Below, in pieces: positions 22,800 to 33,937 of a DNA stretch of 64,000 bases. The stretch is from NCBI GenBank assembly GCA_027603065.1, contig JADGJP010000024.1:346659-410658 (forward strand), in the 5' to 3' direction. Position 1 is the first letter of the stretch. Each line of letters opens with the position of its first letter. Both the position numbers and the translations under genes were made by a program. The notes under the pieces were generated by a model that saw only the letters and a list, made by a program, of their open reading frames with translations, searched no databases and was not told where the DNA came from. This stretch comes from Geranomyces variabilis (lineage: Eukaryota > Chytridiomycota > Chytridiomycetes > Spizellomycetales > Powellomycetaceae).

Positions 22800-24540
22800 C
22801 AGCAGTCCGCCGCGGAGGGGAAGAAACTCGCGCTGGATAGGCAACTTCTCCCATTGCGGAGGGCGGCAGGGGCTCGTTATTGCGAGCCGCGCGCGCACGA
22901 AGCATCCGCCGTAGGCCTGCTTGGTACTCCTCTTCCTCTGCGTCAATCACGGCATCCAGCAGCGCTCGCGTTCGCGCCCTTGTCATTCAACCCCACGCGC
23001 AAAGAGCGGTCTGCCCGGGAGAAAGTTCGGAAACGTTGCAACGACCCGGCTGACCGCGTCCCGAAACCATGGCCGCAACTCTCGCGCCGCGAATGTGGGC
23101 CAGTCGGCAAGCCCCAGCAGCTTGCCCTCGTCGATCTGCACGGGCAGAACGAGGTGGGCAAGCTGCTTGGGCCACATGACAAAGACCTTTTGGTGTCGCA
23201 TTCCGGATAAAGGATTAAGCCCCACCTACCGCGGAGCTTCGGGCCGGGAGGCCCAGGTTCGCGGGTCTTTCTTTCCTCGGAGGTCTTCGCCGGCTGCGGA
23301 CTATTCAGGACGATGGTCTGCATTGCCGCCATCAGGTCCTTCTCGATCTTTGCAATATAACGCGTCGTCTGGTGCAAAGGCATGGTACAACGGGAAAGAT
23401 CATGCCCGGCTAACAGTCGAACAAAGAGCAGCGCTTTCGTGCACTCGGAGAGGATCCTCAGATCGGTTGGCCAACAGCACACTTCGCCAGCGTTGTTGGG
23501 ATCCTGCTCCTTCGCGTGTTGGCTGGTACTTCGCACCACGCCCTCAACCGCAGCATCAACGCACCATTCTCGGCCGCAAGTGACGTACAGGGAGGACAGA
23601 TCATCGCTTCTCCTCCACTCCCGGCGGACCACATGCAAAAGCGCGCCGATGTCTTGCTTTTGCCGCATAGTCGGCCAGACTTTTTGGAGAAACGCTCGGC
23701 AGGCCTTCTCCACGGCTTCCACCACATGTTTGACGTATCTGGCCTTCGAGCTTGCGGCAATGGTGCAACGTGCGCCGGTATCTCGAATCGTCCCAGCTTG
23801 TATAGAGATGTCTCCGTGTGCTTGTCCCGTTTCAGCTCGACGAAGAGGAGCTCGCCAATCTCAGCAGTTACTCGGCAGTCAGCCTTCTTCCCAATTGCGC
23901 TCGGGATATCGTGCTGGCGTTGCTCGCGCGAGCACGCAGACTCGCCGTTTGCCCAGGTGGTGACTGTGTTGCCGTCATTAAACGCTTGCTTGGGTGATGA
24001 TGACGTGCAGCAAATCGTGCGCAATGGTGTCTTCGTCTGGCGCTAACATTACCCTGTCCTCGGTAAAGGAAACCTCAGGCTTATCTTCAATGCCTCCGTC
24101 AGCCGTTTCCTCCTCGTCGTGCAAATCATTGCCGCTGTCGTCGTCTCCATCCAGGTCTTCGCTGTTGGTGTTGATGCCCAGCCTTCGCTCCACTTTTGTC
24201 TTGTCAATGGCCTCAACGAAAGCGGTAATGACGGCATTTGCCCGAGAAACGCCCGGCAGGCCTTCTTGACGGCTTCCACCACATGCTTGATATATCTGGC
24301 GTTCGGGCTTGCTGCAACGGTGCATCGTGCGCCGGCATCTCGGTAGCGCGGCTCTGGATTTTCTTCTTCCGCTCGCGGGATTGGCGACAAGGACGAGGAC
24401 GGGTCCTTGAACAAGCGTCGAGTTTGTGCAAGATATACTCGCCGACTAAGCACCCCAACGGTCTGGGAATGGAAGTTTCGCTCATTTGCCCGACGCCCTC
24501 GTGCGTCGAGTGGCGTGGCGTATCCAGGCTGTCAAGCATA
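22800..24540 (-). pseudogene. Frame-broken relic of a lineage-specific (possibly Crinkler-type) protein
   Basis: Protein-like stretches run down the minus strand but switch frame repeatedly without usable GT-AG introns. From 5' to 3' they are: an acidic segment with EDLDGDDDSGNDLHDEEE (about 24,030-24,200), a segment with GKKADCRVTAEIGELLFVELKRDK (core ELLFVELKRDK, about 23,850-23,960), and a long C-terminal stretch (23,725-22,943) including RREWRRSDDLSSLYV and LSECTKALLFVRLL. The block ending KACRAFL occurs twice, at 24243-24345 and 23686-23790. The E-x-K motif in a hydrophobic strand resembles PD-(D/E)XK nuclease folds, and chytrid Crinkler effectors carry such domains. That link is inference only. 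Confidence 0.45.
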
Positions 24541-24619
24541 ACAGGTTTCGCTTCTTTCGCAAAGCGGGTGCAACGTTGCCAGCGACATATCTACGGTAAA
24601 TGCGATAAGAAGCGCGCAG

Positions 24620-24713
24620 ATACGGCATTGTGGAGATGCTTGCTCGGTGTTGAGGAATGCTGCAAGTGGGGTGGGGAACTTAAAATAGAATTAGAGACTT
24701 TTTTTTTTCTCAT
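24620..24713 (+). pseudogene. Decayed duplicate of the alpha/beta hydrolase 3' end
   Basis: The segment ATTGTGGA..TTG..TCGGTGTTGAGGA.TGCTG at 24628-24664 matches 18700-18737 in the last exon of the hydrolase gene. It is followed at once by GTGGGG...AAAATAGAAT...T-run (24666-24713), which matches the hydrolase 3' flank at 18967-19009. The roughly 230 bp between these parts in the original are missing, so this is a deleted, non-coding copy. It marks the far end of the accessory island. Confidence 0.6.
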
Positions 24714-25419
24714 TCAGCTGTTTGTATGACAGAAGATCTCCCAACCAAAGAAAAAAAAAAGGAGAGCGGGCGATCCGGCCCCATCACGAGAAAAAAAAAA
24801 GCGATCTGGTGACTCACGGAAACTCAAAAAAAAAAAAAAAAGAACGGAAAGCGCCTCGTCGTTGGCTTCTCCACAGCAGAAAGGAAAAAAAGGACCAAAT
24901 CATACGGGGGCCCGGTAGAACGTGTTGTTGGGTTTGTTTGGGATGTGTTGTTGGTGTGGTTGTTGTTGGGCTGCCGTGTTGCCGTGTTGTGTCGTGTTGT
25001 GGGGGCAAGGCAAGGCAAGACAAGGAAGGGAAAGGGAGTCAGTCAAGGGACTCGCCGCCGCGTGATGTGATGTTGAAACGCGGTTTGTTTGCTGCCATTG
25101 CCACGCCTGTCGCTCGCCCGCGGTTGTTTTTCCTTTTTCTCCCTTCGCCACCAGTTATTGATTTAAAGGCGTTATCTATAAGAGGCCATTCGTTGTTTCG
25201 TTTCCCTTCTCGTTCTCCCTTTTTTATTCAGCTGCTTCCTGTTTATTCTTGCCATACGTCCTTAATACACATATCACCCCACCGCCCCCCGCACGCACGC
25301 ACGCACGCGCACGCACGAACGAACGCACAGCATCCATCTTCACTGCACATACACACTCAACACTCTACTCTCTGCATACATTCTTACCCCACCGACCAAC
25401 TCCCCGCTCAGCAACAACA

Positions 25420-26942
25420 ATGCTCTCCTCGCACATCTCCGACTCTTCCGCTTCGTCCTCATATGAGCTTCTCGGCGAGGCTTCCCGCCCCAAAGTCCCG
25501 CTCCGCCCATACTCCTCCCTCGACATCATGTCGCTGGAAAACACCCGCGGCGCACACAACTACCACCCAATCCCCGTCGTCTTTTCCGAGGGCAAAGGAG
25601 CGCACGTCTGGGACCCGGAGGGCCGCAAGTATTTGGACTTCTTGTCGGCTTACTCCGCCGTGAACCAGGGCCACTGTCACCCAAAGATTGTGGCAGCGTT
25701 GGTGGAGCAGGCGAGCAGGTTGACGTTGAGCTCGAGGGCTTTTTACAATGATGTGTTTGGCGGGTTTGCCAAGTACATTACTGAGGTAAGAAACGAGACT
25801 GAGCGAAGCGATGCGATCTAAAGGCGGAACGAAAAAGCTACGCCTATTGTCTGTTGATCCCATGCTTTCTTGCTCCGCCTTGTCTCTTTTCTCTTTTCTC
25901 TTTACTTATTTCCCCTCTTCTCCTTTCCCCTCGCCCACAGTACTTTGGTTACGACATGGTTCTTCCGATGAACACGGGCGCGGAGGGTGTGGAAACGGCG
26001 CTCAAGCTCGCGCGCAAGTGGGGCTACGTTAAGAAGGGCATTCCAGATGGCCAGGCATTCATCCTCTCGGCAACTGGCAACTTCCACGGCCGCACCCTTG
26101 GCGTGATTTCCATGTCGACCGACCCGGACAGCACCGACGGCTTTGGTCCCTTTGTGCCAAACATCTCGTGCACCACTCCGCAGGGCATCACTGTGCGCTA
26201 CAACCACATCGAGGACCTCGAGGCGGCGCTTGAGGCGCACGGCAAGTTCACCGCCGCATTCCTTGTTGAGCCCATTCAGGGCGAGGCCGGAATCTTTGTT
26301 CCCGATGAAGGCTACCTGACCAAGGCCTACGAGCTGTGCAAAAAGCACAACGTGCTCTTTATTGCCGACGAGATCCAGACGGGTCTGGCGCGCACGGGCA
26401 AGCTGCTCGCGATCGACTACGAAAACATCAAGGCCGACATTTTGATTCTCGGCAAGGCGCTGTCGGGCGGTGTTTACCCTGTTGCCGCCGTCCTCGCGTC
26501 CAAGGAAATCATGCTGTGCATCAAGCCCGGCGAACACGGCTCGACATACGGCGGTAACCCGCTGGGTTCCGCCGTCGCCATGGCCGCGCTTGAAGTCATT
26601 CGCGAGGAGAAACTCGCCGAGCGCGCGTACGACTTGGGAGTCAAGTTCCGCAGCGCGGTGGAAAAACTCAACTCGCCGCTCATCTCGCTTGTCCGTGGCC
26701 GTGGTCTGCTCAACGCGATCGTCATTGACGAATCCAAGTTTGACAAGTCGGCATGGCACATTTGCTTGCTGCTCAAGCACTACGGTCTGCTTGCCAAGCC
26801 TACGCACCAAAACATTATCCGCCTCGCGCCGCCAATTTGCATTACGGAGGAGGAGCTCATGCAGGGCGTGGAGATTCTTGGCCGGGCGCTTAAGGACATC
26901 ATGACCATGTCGATCACTGACATCCCGGGCCACGACTTGTGA
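25420..26942 (+). CDS. OAT: Ornithine aminotransferase
   Basis: Transfers the delta-amino group of ornithine to 2-oxoglutarate, giving glutamate semialdehyde, in arginine catabolism and proline synthesis. Exons 25420..25785 and 25941..26942 give 455 residues. Motifs: [38 protein letters not shown], the N-terminal active-site region [32 protein letters not shown], the cofactor Asp in [15 protein letters not shown], and the Schiff-base Lys in [15 protein letters not shown], then [19 protein letters not shown]. No mitochondrial leader is evident (it begins [14 protein letters not shown]), as expected for the cytosolic fungal enzyme. The 5' region has CACG repeats at 25290-25325 and long pyrimidine tracts. 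Codon use is strongly biased, suggesting high expression. Confidence 0.95.
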
Positions 26943-27264
26943 GCAATCCGTGGCGATCGGGGGATGTAGTTGTCGGCGCCGAGACGTGGGGCGGATTGCC
27001 CCTACGTCGACGTGGTAGTGCCATCAATGGGCACAACGGCGGCGCGTCGTATAGGGTCTGAGAGTCGGGTCGCCGGGAGAGGGCTGCGACCATGTTAGTA
27101 GGGGCATATCTTTATGTTTTTTGTTAGTTGGGGAAATTAAATACAGAAAACCTTGACGGCCGAAATTTAATTTAACTACATCGAGATTAAATGGAAGCAC
27201 TCTGTCCGGCCTTGTCCATCTGCGACGCGCCCGGTGCGGTTACCTTGTCCGTTTTCCGCGCGAA
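26943..27264. other. Spacer between OAT and RNA triphosphatase
   Basis: About 320 bp with the OAT 3' end and the promoter of the next gene, both on the plus strand. An A/T-rich stretch at 27105-27185 may contain the polyadenylation region. No gene is seen. Confidence 0.5.
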
Positions 27265-28877
27265 ATGAATAACGACAGCCACAAGCCTTCGCGAAAGCGG
27301 CCACGAGTGGAAGAAGGAGCATCTGACGACGACGAAAGCAGCGGCGATAATGGAGTAACGAACAGGCATTCGCGTGAAGGGTCCGCGGCTGGTAATGCGC
27401 AGGATGCGGCTGCTGCCTCGCACCCACCGTTTCGTGAGCCCTCCACCTCAAACGTGGACCGCAGTTCGGAACCGCACGGCTCTCAAGCTTCTGCGGAACC
27501 ACAGCAGCCGACTGCGAGTGGCCAGCCGACGCAGAGCGTAGCGAATACTGTGTTGGCGAAAACTGGCGGGGCAGCGTCAACGTCGGCGTCACGCCCACCA
27601 GCACCACAACCGTTAGCGTCAGCGCCACCACAACAACGGGCAACTCAACATCACCATCATCATCAACAACAACAACAACAACCACATACCATGCATCTCC
27701 AACCTAGCATTTTTGGCAAGCGGCCAGACGACGATATCGTTCTGCAGGTGTCTGAGTTTTTTTGGCAGAATCTGGGAGCTGTGGCGGATGGCCGGCAGTT
27801 GGAGGTAATGGCGACGACTTGGGGAAAGGAAAGAGGGGACTATGCTGGTTATATAGAGACCTTATTGCTGTGAGCTTGTTTGTGTTCGCTTTTCGTTAGA
27901 TCGAAGGCAAGCTGGGCTTGATTGTTGATAAGAATACGGGGGACCGGATCCGGTTGCCTGTGCGGTCGGAAACAGGTTAGTGGGAGTTGAAACGACTCAA
28001 GCTTTGTGGAATGTGCATTTGCGCGCGAGGAAAACGCCCTCGCTTTTTGCTGACCGTGTACCGTGTGTCTCCGTCTTTTTTTTCTAGTGCTTTGGAATGA
28101 TGGAAGCTACCGGTTTGATTCTAATATGACGAGGGTAAGCCCGCCATATCATACTGTGAAATCTTTCAACCGCCGATGACTTATTTTGCCAACTCCACTC
28201 TATTCGCCAGGACCAACACGGCCACTTCAACCGCGTCCTCAACGCCCTAGTCCAACCCCCCGCCCCAGGACTCACCCCCCTCCGCTACATACACACCAAC
28301 GAAGTCGACCACTACCACGAAGACGCCGGCCGCAAAATCCGCGTCTCAATGGACCAAAAAACGGGGCGCGTGCGCGAAGTGCTCTGCAAACGCCGGATCG
28401 CGGATTTGGAAATCTATTTACCAAACTCACCCCTTGATTTCCGGATATCGATGAGTTTGGAATTGCCGGCGCCGCACCCGCCGCCGGGCAGCGTTAGTCG
28501 GAATCGGAGGTTTAAGGATCGGTTGTCGTATAGCCATCAGGCCGTGAGGGTGGATTTGACGCAGGTTAAGCAGGTTATGGTGCGTGCGTGTTCCGCAACG
28601 AAAACAGCACGGGGGAAATGAACTTTTAAGCGCGTATTTTTTTTTTTTGTGGTCGTCGTCGAGGCTGACCGGTTTGTGTGTATGATTGTTGGTTTTGTCA
28701 TAGGGCAAGAATGAGGAGGTGACACATGAATGTGAAGTCGAATTCATCCGGGCGGCGTGTTTACTCGAAGAACGACAAAAGCGCATGCAGAACCAACCGA
28801 ATCTGTTCACTGCTTATGTGGATGTGTTTCTCAACAACCTACGGTTTCTTAGCAGAAAGGCGCCACGGCTTCCATGA
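27265..28877 (+). CDS. CET1: mRNA 5'-triphosphatase, Cet1/Pct1 (TTM) type
   Basis: First enzyme of fungal mRNA capping; removes the gamma phosphate of nascent transcripts in a metal-dependent triphosphate-tunnel fold. Exons 27265..27804, 27900..27975, 28088..28134, 28211..28579 and 28704..28877 give 401 residues. The first about 150 residues are disordered, with a basic patch SRKRPRVEEG and His/Gln runs. The tunnel begins with LEIEGKLGLI, whose Glu pair is created across the first intron. Strand motifs follow: RFDSNM, KIRVSMDQKTG, CKRRIADLEIYLP, DFRISMSLELP, DRLSYSH, and the closing HECEVEFI with the second metal-binding Glu pair. Animals and plants use an unrelated cysteine-type enzyme, so this supports a fungal or protist host. 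Confidence 0.9.
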
Positions 28878-29042
28878 CTGCAAAACAACATGGCGCCGGG
28901 GCTAAGAGCTCGCCCGGACCCAGAAAATCTGTTTCTCGTTAGCGCCTGCAAGACATAAAAATTGTAATTTACGATACATATCAAACACCCCCCCATTTCC
29001 AAAAAAGATTATGTGCACCGCACTGTTTGTTCTCTACAATGG

Positions 29043-30785
29043 TCATCGAAACTCTTGCGAGGCGTACTCCTCGACCAAGTCGCGGACGTTTTCTGATGCT
29101 GCTGCAATGTCGCCAACGTCCATGTTTGCGGTGTAATGGTGCAAGTTGGCCTAGAAGCGGGAATAAAAGAAAACGACGTGGATGAGCGCGTGGTCGGGCA
29201 CCACAGCTTAAGTTTTTTTAGAATCACGTTCCGCGCACCTTTCGCTTGTATAGCTTGAGGAAACGACCGCGCAGGTTGCCAAAGTTTTGACGGATGCAGC
29301 AGTTGTTTGCGAGAGCGAGCAGGCAGCGAGGCTGTTTTCAGTGTGGAAGAAGGTGATTAGGAATTGCATGGATATTAGAACGAGCTATCGCCGCTTACTT
29401 GACCAAGCGGTGGCACCGAACACAGCCCAATCTTCCAAGCTTCTCTATTCCAGTCCGGAAACCTTAAGTGCGTGGACATTCTGAAAGAGGATAGATCGAA
29501 AGTATGGGAACACGTGGTCAGCCTCCCCGGCCACTCTCTGCGATTGAATAGTGTTATCAGCAGCTTGACATTGCGCTCACCGTTCAATATTCCGGCGGAG
29601 GTCCGAAATTTCCACATCGCCGCGCGCGATCAATGCACAGGCCAGGTATCTCCCAGCTTTTGGCTCACAGCGCACAAGCTGTGTATCACGCGCAAATGCA
29701 TCAAGAAACATTTGATCCAGCCGCCGTGGGGCCGGCCGCGCCGCAGCGGGATCCGAAAGGGTATACAGAGGCGCCATGGACGAGAGCAAGAATTTCAACC
29801 GCGGGAACGGGACGAGGTTTGTGACAATGTCGTTAATGTCGACGTTCATTGTGCCTTCAAACCGCATTGAGCTGGTCATGTTCATCAAGAGATTGGCAGC
29901 AATGTTGTTCATGGCGTCGAACGGGTGTGTTTTGCGGCCGGGAGAAGCGCACATCCCTCCCGCTGCAAACTCTACCGCGCCACTGTCTGTCAGTGCTGTG
30001 CCTGTGCGGCGGCGGAAGGATCTCGCGTCTGCTCCGACGGCGGGCTTTGACTCGGCTAGCACCCGCGCGTGGATGTCCAACAGAGCTTCGTTTTCAATAG
30101 GGAGCACGCAGTCGGCGCAGTCAATCAGCTTCGAAAGTGAAAGAACGCTGCAGCGCAAGGTTTAGAGGAAAGCTCTCTCTTGGCCATCGGCAGTAATATC
30201 TGCCTACCTATTGTACGGCGAAGTCACCACGTCGTCGTCGCCACTCGGCACGATCGGAGCCACGAAGCGATATACATTAGGGTACTCGTCGCTAAGCATC
30301 TCGCACACATAACTGCCCAGCCCACTGCCAGTGCCGCCGCCGAGGCTACTAAGCATGAAAAAGCTCTGTAGCGCGTCGCAATGCTCGGCCTGCTGTCGAA
30401 CCGCCTCCAAAATCTCGTCACGGTACAAGGGGCCGTAAACGCAGTTGCCCACACTCCAGTTGTTTCCACTGCCAGAATCGGCCGTCAGGCGCTGATTATC
30501 GTCAAACAAATCGCCCAATGGCGACCGCGCGATAGCTCCAACCACCGCGGGTTCCATGTCAATCATAACTCCACGCGCGCGAAGACCTGTAATACGACCA
30601 TTTCCGTCACCGACGGGACGGTTGGCAAAAGTCGACGGATGTACGTTGCGGAAGAAGGCGGACAGGGCGTCATCGTAGATCCCGCGTCGGTTGTGCAGCG
30701 CGTGCTCCTGCAGGACCATATCCCAAAAGCGCGAGCCGATCTGGTTTCCACATTGCCCGACTTGCACGACGATGGAATTACTCAT
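29043..30785 (-). CDS. TUBE1: Epsilon-tubulin
   Basis: Centriole and basal-body tubulin, required for triplet microtubules. Exons 30785..30208, 30147..29581, 29480..29399, 29331..29239 and 29150..29043 give 475 residues. The start SNSIVVQVGQCGNQIGSRFW and EHALHNRRGIYDDALSAFFR are typical of epsilon, not alpha or beta. The GTP-binding signature is LSSLGGGTGSGLGSYV. Further matches: NSVLSLSKLIDCADCVLP, PFDAMNNIAANLL, the PFPRLKFLLSSM region, CSVPPLGQ, NFGNLRGRFLKLYKRK and ANLHHYTANMD near the end. Higher fungi without flagella lack this gene. It converges with the triphosphatase gene (165 bp) and diverges from the Rcf2-like gene (265 bp). Confidence 0.95.
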
Positions 30786-31050
30786 GGCTGTGAGTAAACG
30801 CTTTTCGGGACTAGTGATCGCCCGATAGCATCGTTGCCTCGCCCGTTTGCGTTTCCCGCCTTTGGCTGTCCGCGGGGATGAGAAATGCGGGGTTTCCGAT
30901 TGCGGCCGACTCGGAATTTACAAAGGCCTAGAACCGCAGAACCCTAAAACGCCCGCGGGTCTCTAAATTTCCGACCAGTTTACAAAAAGACGCGCTGTGC
31001 TGCTCTCCCCCCGCCAGCCCATATCGCACAGCGCAACCCCTACGAACACA

Positions 31051-31794
31051 ATGGCCGAAACCTCGACTTCCTCCTCTTCCTCCTCCCATTCACAGGCGCC
31101 GATACCGCTACCCGTCGCCCGCCTCTCGCAAGAAGACAAGGATGCCCGCCACTCGAAAGTCCTTTGGGCCGGCGCAAAATCCGTGGCAGTCGCAGCACCA
31201 TTGGGCCTCGCCGCTTCGCTACTTGCTCAGCGGAACATTGCTTTCTACCGCCGTCTCTCAATGCCTTTCAAGACCTTCATCGCCCTCATGATCCCGACCG
31301 CGGTCTTCTTCACGGTAACAGACCGCGCAGCTATGCACGCGGACCGCGAATACGCCATGCAGTTTTCCATTACGCGGCAAACGGATATGAAAGCCCCGGT
31401 AGCGGTACCACACACTGAGACGCCTTCGGAATTCGTATTCCGCAATCGTTATACGATCATCGGCTGGGGCTGGGCTAGCACTTTGGGAGCTGCGCTGCTC
31501 TACAATGCTCGGCGGACAGACATCACGCGATCTATGAAGATCATCAATTCGCGTATGACTGCTCAAACTTTTGGTGAGTGGCGTGTAAGCCTTTGAAGCC
31601 AAACATGCGGGCGCGCAAAAACTCTGATACTCGGTCTATTTGTGTTTTCCCCAGCGCTCGTCGGGATAGGAGCGATTGCAGCTCTTGCAAGCAGTACTTC
31701 AAGCGACCTTTCCAATGGCCTGGACCCGCATTTTGAGCGGGTAGTAAATGGCGGACGGGCAAGGGAGCGAGTCTCTGAAAAAACCATTGCCTGA
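31051..31794 (+). CDS. RCF2: Rcf2-like mitochondrial supercomplex factor
   Basis: Rcf1/Rcf2 proteins of the mitochondrial inner membrane stabilise the cytochrome bc1-cytochrome oxidase supercomplex. Exons 31051..31573 and 31655..31794 give 220 residues. After a Ser-rich start, the N-terminal half has LWAGAKSVAVAAPLGLAASL, RRLSMPFKTFIALMIPTAVF and TDRAAMHADREYA, the pattern of the fungal Rcf2 N-domain. The C-terminal half has a HIG1-like pair of segments: IGWGWASTLGAALLYN, ARRTDITRSMKIINSRMTAQ and, across the intron, FALVGIGAIAAL. Four hydrophobic segments are seen. The overall layout fits Rcf2 better than Rcf1. Confidence 0.7.
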
Positions 31795-32518
31795 ACCACA
31801 CCTTATAATTTTGAATTTCGCCTTGTGCGCCCATTATACAGCCACCGCATATCCTTCTCATTTCATACACTTTAGCAATAACTGATCATTTCTCATATCG
31901 GTGCGAGTATTCTGGGCCCTCTTGTGGCCTTGATGAAAAGAAATCGTTGTCAGGGTTGATGACAAAAAAGTTCCGATCAATTGCTTACGCCAACCGTGGT
32001 GACTCACTCGCCGTTTTCGACAGCTGCACCTGCTTGACCGACCTCCGGGCCCGTTGCGCTCCGCTATCTCCTCGTTATTATCCTCCTCGCAATCTTGTAT
32101 GAGTCCGCCGACACAAAAGTGGTATGCGCGGGTCAAGGCGAAGACAGGGCATTGTGCTTACGATACCAGGAATCTTAGGCGTAACTTGACATGGGGTAAT
32201 TTCACTAGCACGCTGTCACGCACCTTAGTAGATCGCACAAAGTGAAGTTGACACCGCAACTAAGGTTCCAACCGTCATGCCTCTTTACTCTGGTAACAGC
32301 GGTGGCGGAATTCAGACGAACAGCGATGTCATACCGATGGTGCGTCGATGATCGCTTCATCCACGAACCGGCGGGAGCTAGTAGGCTCATGATCAAGCTG
32401 TGCCTCGACCAAGGAGACAAGAAAAGGCGGCTAAGGACGGAAAAGGGGAATGAAATGTATCAACTTCAAAATGTATCAAATTCACACGAAACCGTATTCT
32501 AAGCGCTACATCGTCTAG
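31795..32518. other. Convergent spacer without a recognisable gene
   Basis: About 720 bp between the Rcf2-like gene (plus) and the ankyrin gene (minus). Short open frames on the minus strand near 31858-32136 show no family motif or splice continuation. I see nothing else. Confidence 0.5.
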
Positions 32519-33937
32519 CTAGGCTACAGCCTCAAACAAGTCGTCACGCCCGACTTCCTCTCGCAGATACGCCATGACCTTTGTTGCGATACTGCAATAC
32601 CCCTTAAGGCTGGCAAGCGCGCCCGGCTTAAGGCAGGGCCAAAAGTCGTCCCCAAGGTGCCTGCAAAAGTCCGGATCGTTGTTTCGGAGTGCAGCCCGGA
32701 TACAGTCCATGGCCACTATCGATGGCTCCCCCCGCCTGGTCATCAAGGTGAAGCAACGCGATTGCAGACCGGCTTGCACCAACAGACCCACATTCTCCAC
32801 ACGGCGTGCTCTGCAGGCAGAGTTGACGGCGTTCCGTGTCAGTTTGTGCCGTCCCTTATTCAGAACCAACTGAAGGAGGGACGTCTCGCAATTTGCTGCC
32901 GCAAGACAAAGCTCTCGTTCGTCGCCCGTGAAGCGTACACCGCTTTCGGCAAGAAAGCGCACAACTTCAAGCTGGTTGCTTCCCAATGCCGCCTGGAGAG
33001 GAGTTTCAGGAGAGTCTCGAAAGTGCTCATCGTCGTAGTGTTGATCGTCGTAGAGGTCATCCTCAACAGTGTGAAAAGCAGTGCTGAGGGACGCTCCATG
33101 AGATACAAGCATCTTGATGGCGTCAACTCTGCCTGTTTTGCAGGCTACCCCTAGAGAGCGGCTAAGGAGCGCAGCGCCAACCGGACGCCTGCCGTTCCAT
33201 CGGTCCAGCAAGTGTTTCAAGACGGGCAGGTCGTCAATGACAGAGTCGAGGAAGGCCTCTGGTAGAGGCGCATGGGCGTCGATCAAGAGGTCAACCATAG
33301 ATATCTTCTGCTCGGACGTCAGGCTGCGGTCGTGGCGATGCCACCTGCAGCAAGGCCAGTATCCCGAGGGTATGCCAGCAGGCTGCAGTTGCAGCAAAAA
33401 GATCACCAGCCGCTCGTCTGCCACGGCTACGGCCTCAGCCAGACCTGTAGGCAGGTCAAAGCACTGTGCGTCAATCAGGCATTGCACTTGCTCAATAGTA
33501 AAATTCTGGGTGACGGCCACAATTGCGGTGCATGGGTTTCCTCGGAGCGATTCCCGAAACTGCGAGACGTTTTCCAAAGCAAAGGGTAGAACGCTGGATC
33601 GCCAAAGCCCTCTAAGCATAGACCCGTTGTACCATGGGATGTTGTCTAGGTCGTAGGAAATGCGGCCCGCCGCAGCATCTAAGAAGAAGAGCTTTGCAAG
33701 CTCCACTCGCAGGCGCAAGGGACAGAAGGCCAGGGCGCTAACCGGGTTGAGGATTTGACACAAGAACACATGAAGGGACTGGTTGCCAATGTTGCGCAGG
33801 AGGACGGCGTGGACGAGGGTTGGCAACAGCAGTGTGTTGCGGAGGGTCTTGCTGGCGGCAACAAGGGATGAGAGGGCGACGGTGTCGTCCAGATGGAAGC
33901 GCACCAGATAGACGAGAATCTCAAGTGACAGCAACAT
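32519..33937 (-). CDS. F-box-like/ankyrin-repeat protein
   Basis: A single exon of 472 residues. The ATG at 33937 is chosen because the frame upstream has no ATG and an F-box-like motif starts there: LLSLEILVYLVRFHLDDTVA followed by LVAASKTLRNTLLLPTLV. The rest contains degenerate ankyrin-type helices, among them LGVACKTGRVDAIKMLVSHG, SPETPLQAALGSNQLEVVRF and NAVNSACRARRVENVGLLVQ. F-box/ankyrin proteins are often expanded in chytrid-like fungi and may act as SCF ubiquitin-ligase adaptors or be fast-evolving family members. No introns are seen, unlike nearly every other gene in the window. Function is inferred only from architecture. Confidence 0.7.
   Translation of the reverse strand: MLLSLEILVYLVRFHLDDTVALSSLVAASKTLRNTLLLPTLVHAVLLRNIGNQSLHVFLCQILNPVSALAFCPLRLRVELAKLFFLDAAAGRISYDLDNIPWYNGSMLRGLWRSSVLPFALENVSQFRESLRGNPCTAIVAVTQNFTIEQVQCLIDAQCFDLPTGLAEAVAVADERLVIFLLQLQPAGIPSGYWPCCRWHRHDRSLTSEQKISMVDLLIDAHAPLPEAFLDSVIDDLPVLKHLLDRWNGRRPVGAALLSRSLGVACKTGRVDAIKMLVSHGASLSTAFHTVEDDLYDDQHYDDEHFRDSPETPLQAALGSNQLEVVRFLAESGVRFTGDERELCLAAANCETSLLQLVLNKGRHKLTRNAVNSACRARRVENVGLLVQAGLQSRCFTLMTRRGEPSIVAMDCIRAALRNNDPDFCRHLGDDFWPCLKPGALASLKGYCSIATKVMAYLREEVGRDDLFEAVA

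Noticed and set aside
24720-25420. Coding start upstream of the ornithine aminotransferase ATG
   Set aside because: The in-frame extension is built from CACG and pyrimidine repeats; homology begins after the ATG at 25420, which fits the cytosolic fungal enzyme.
25902-26933. A 343-codon open frame antisense to the ornithine aminotransferase gene
   Set aside because: It is the antisense shadow of a strongly codon-biased gene; GC-rich third positions remove stops. The sense protein has complete catalytic motifs.
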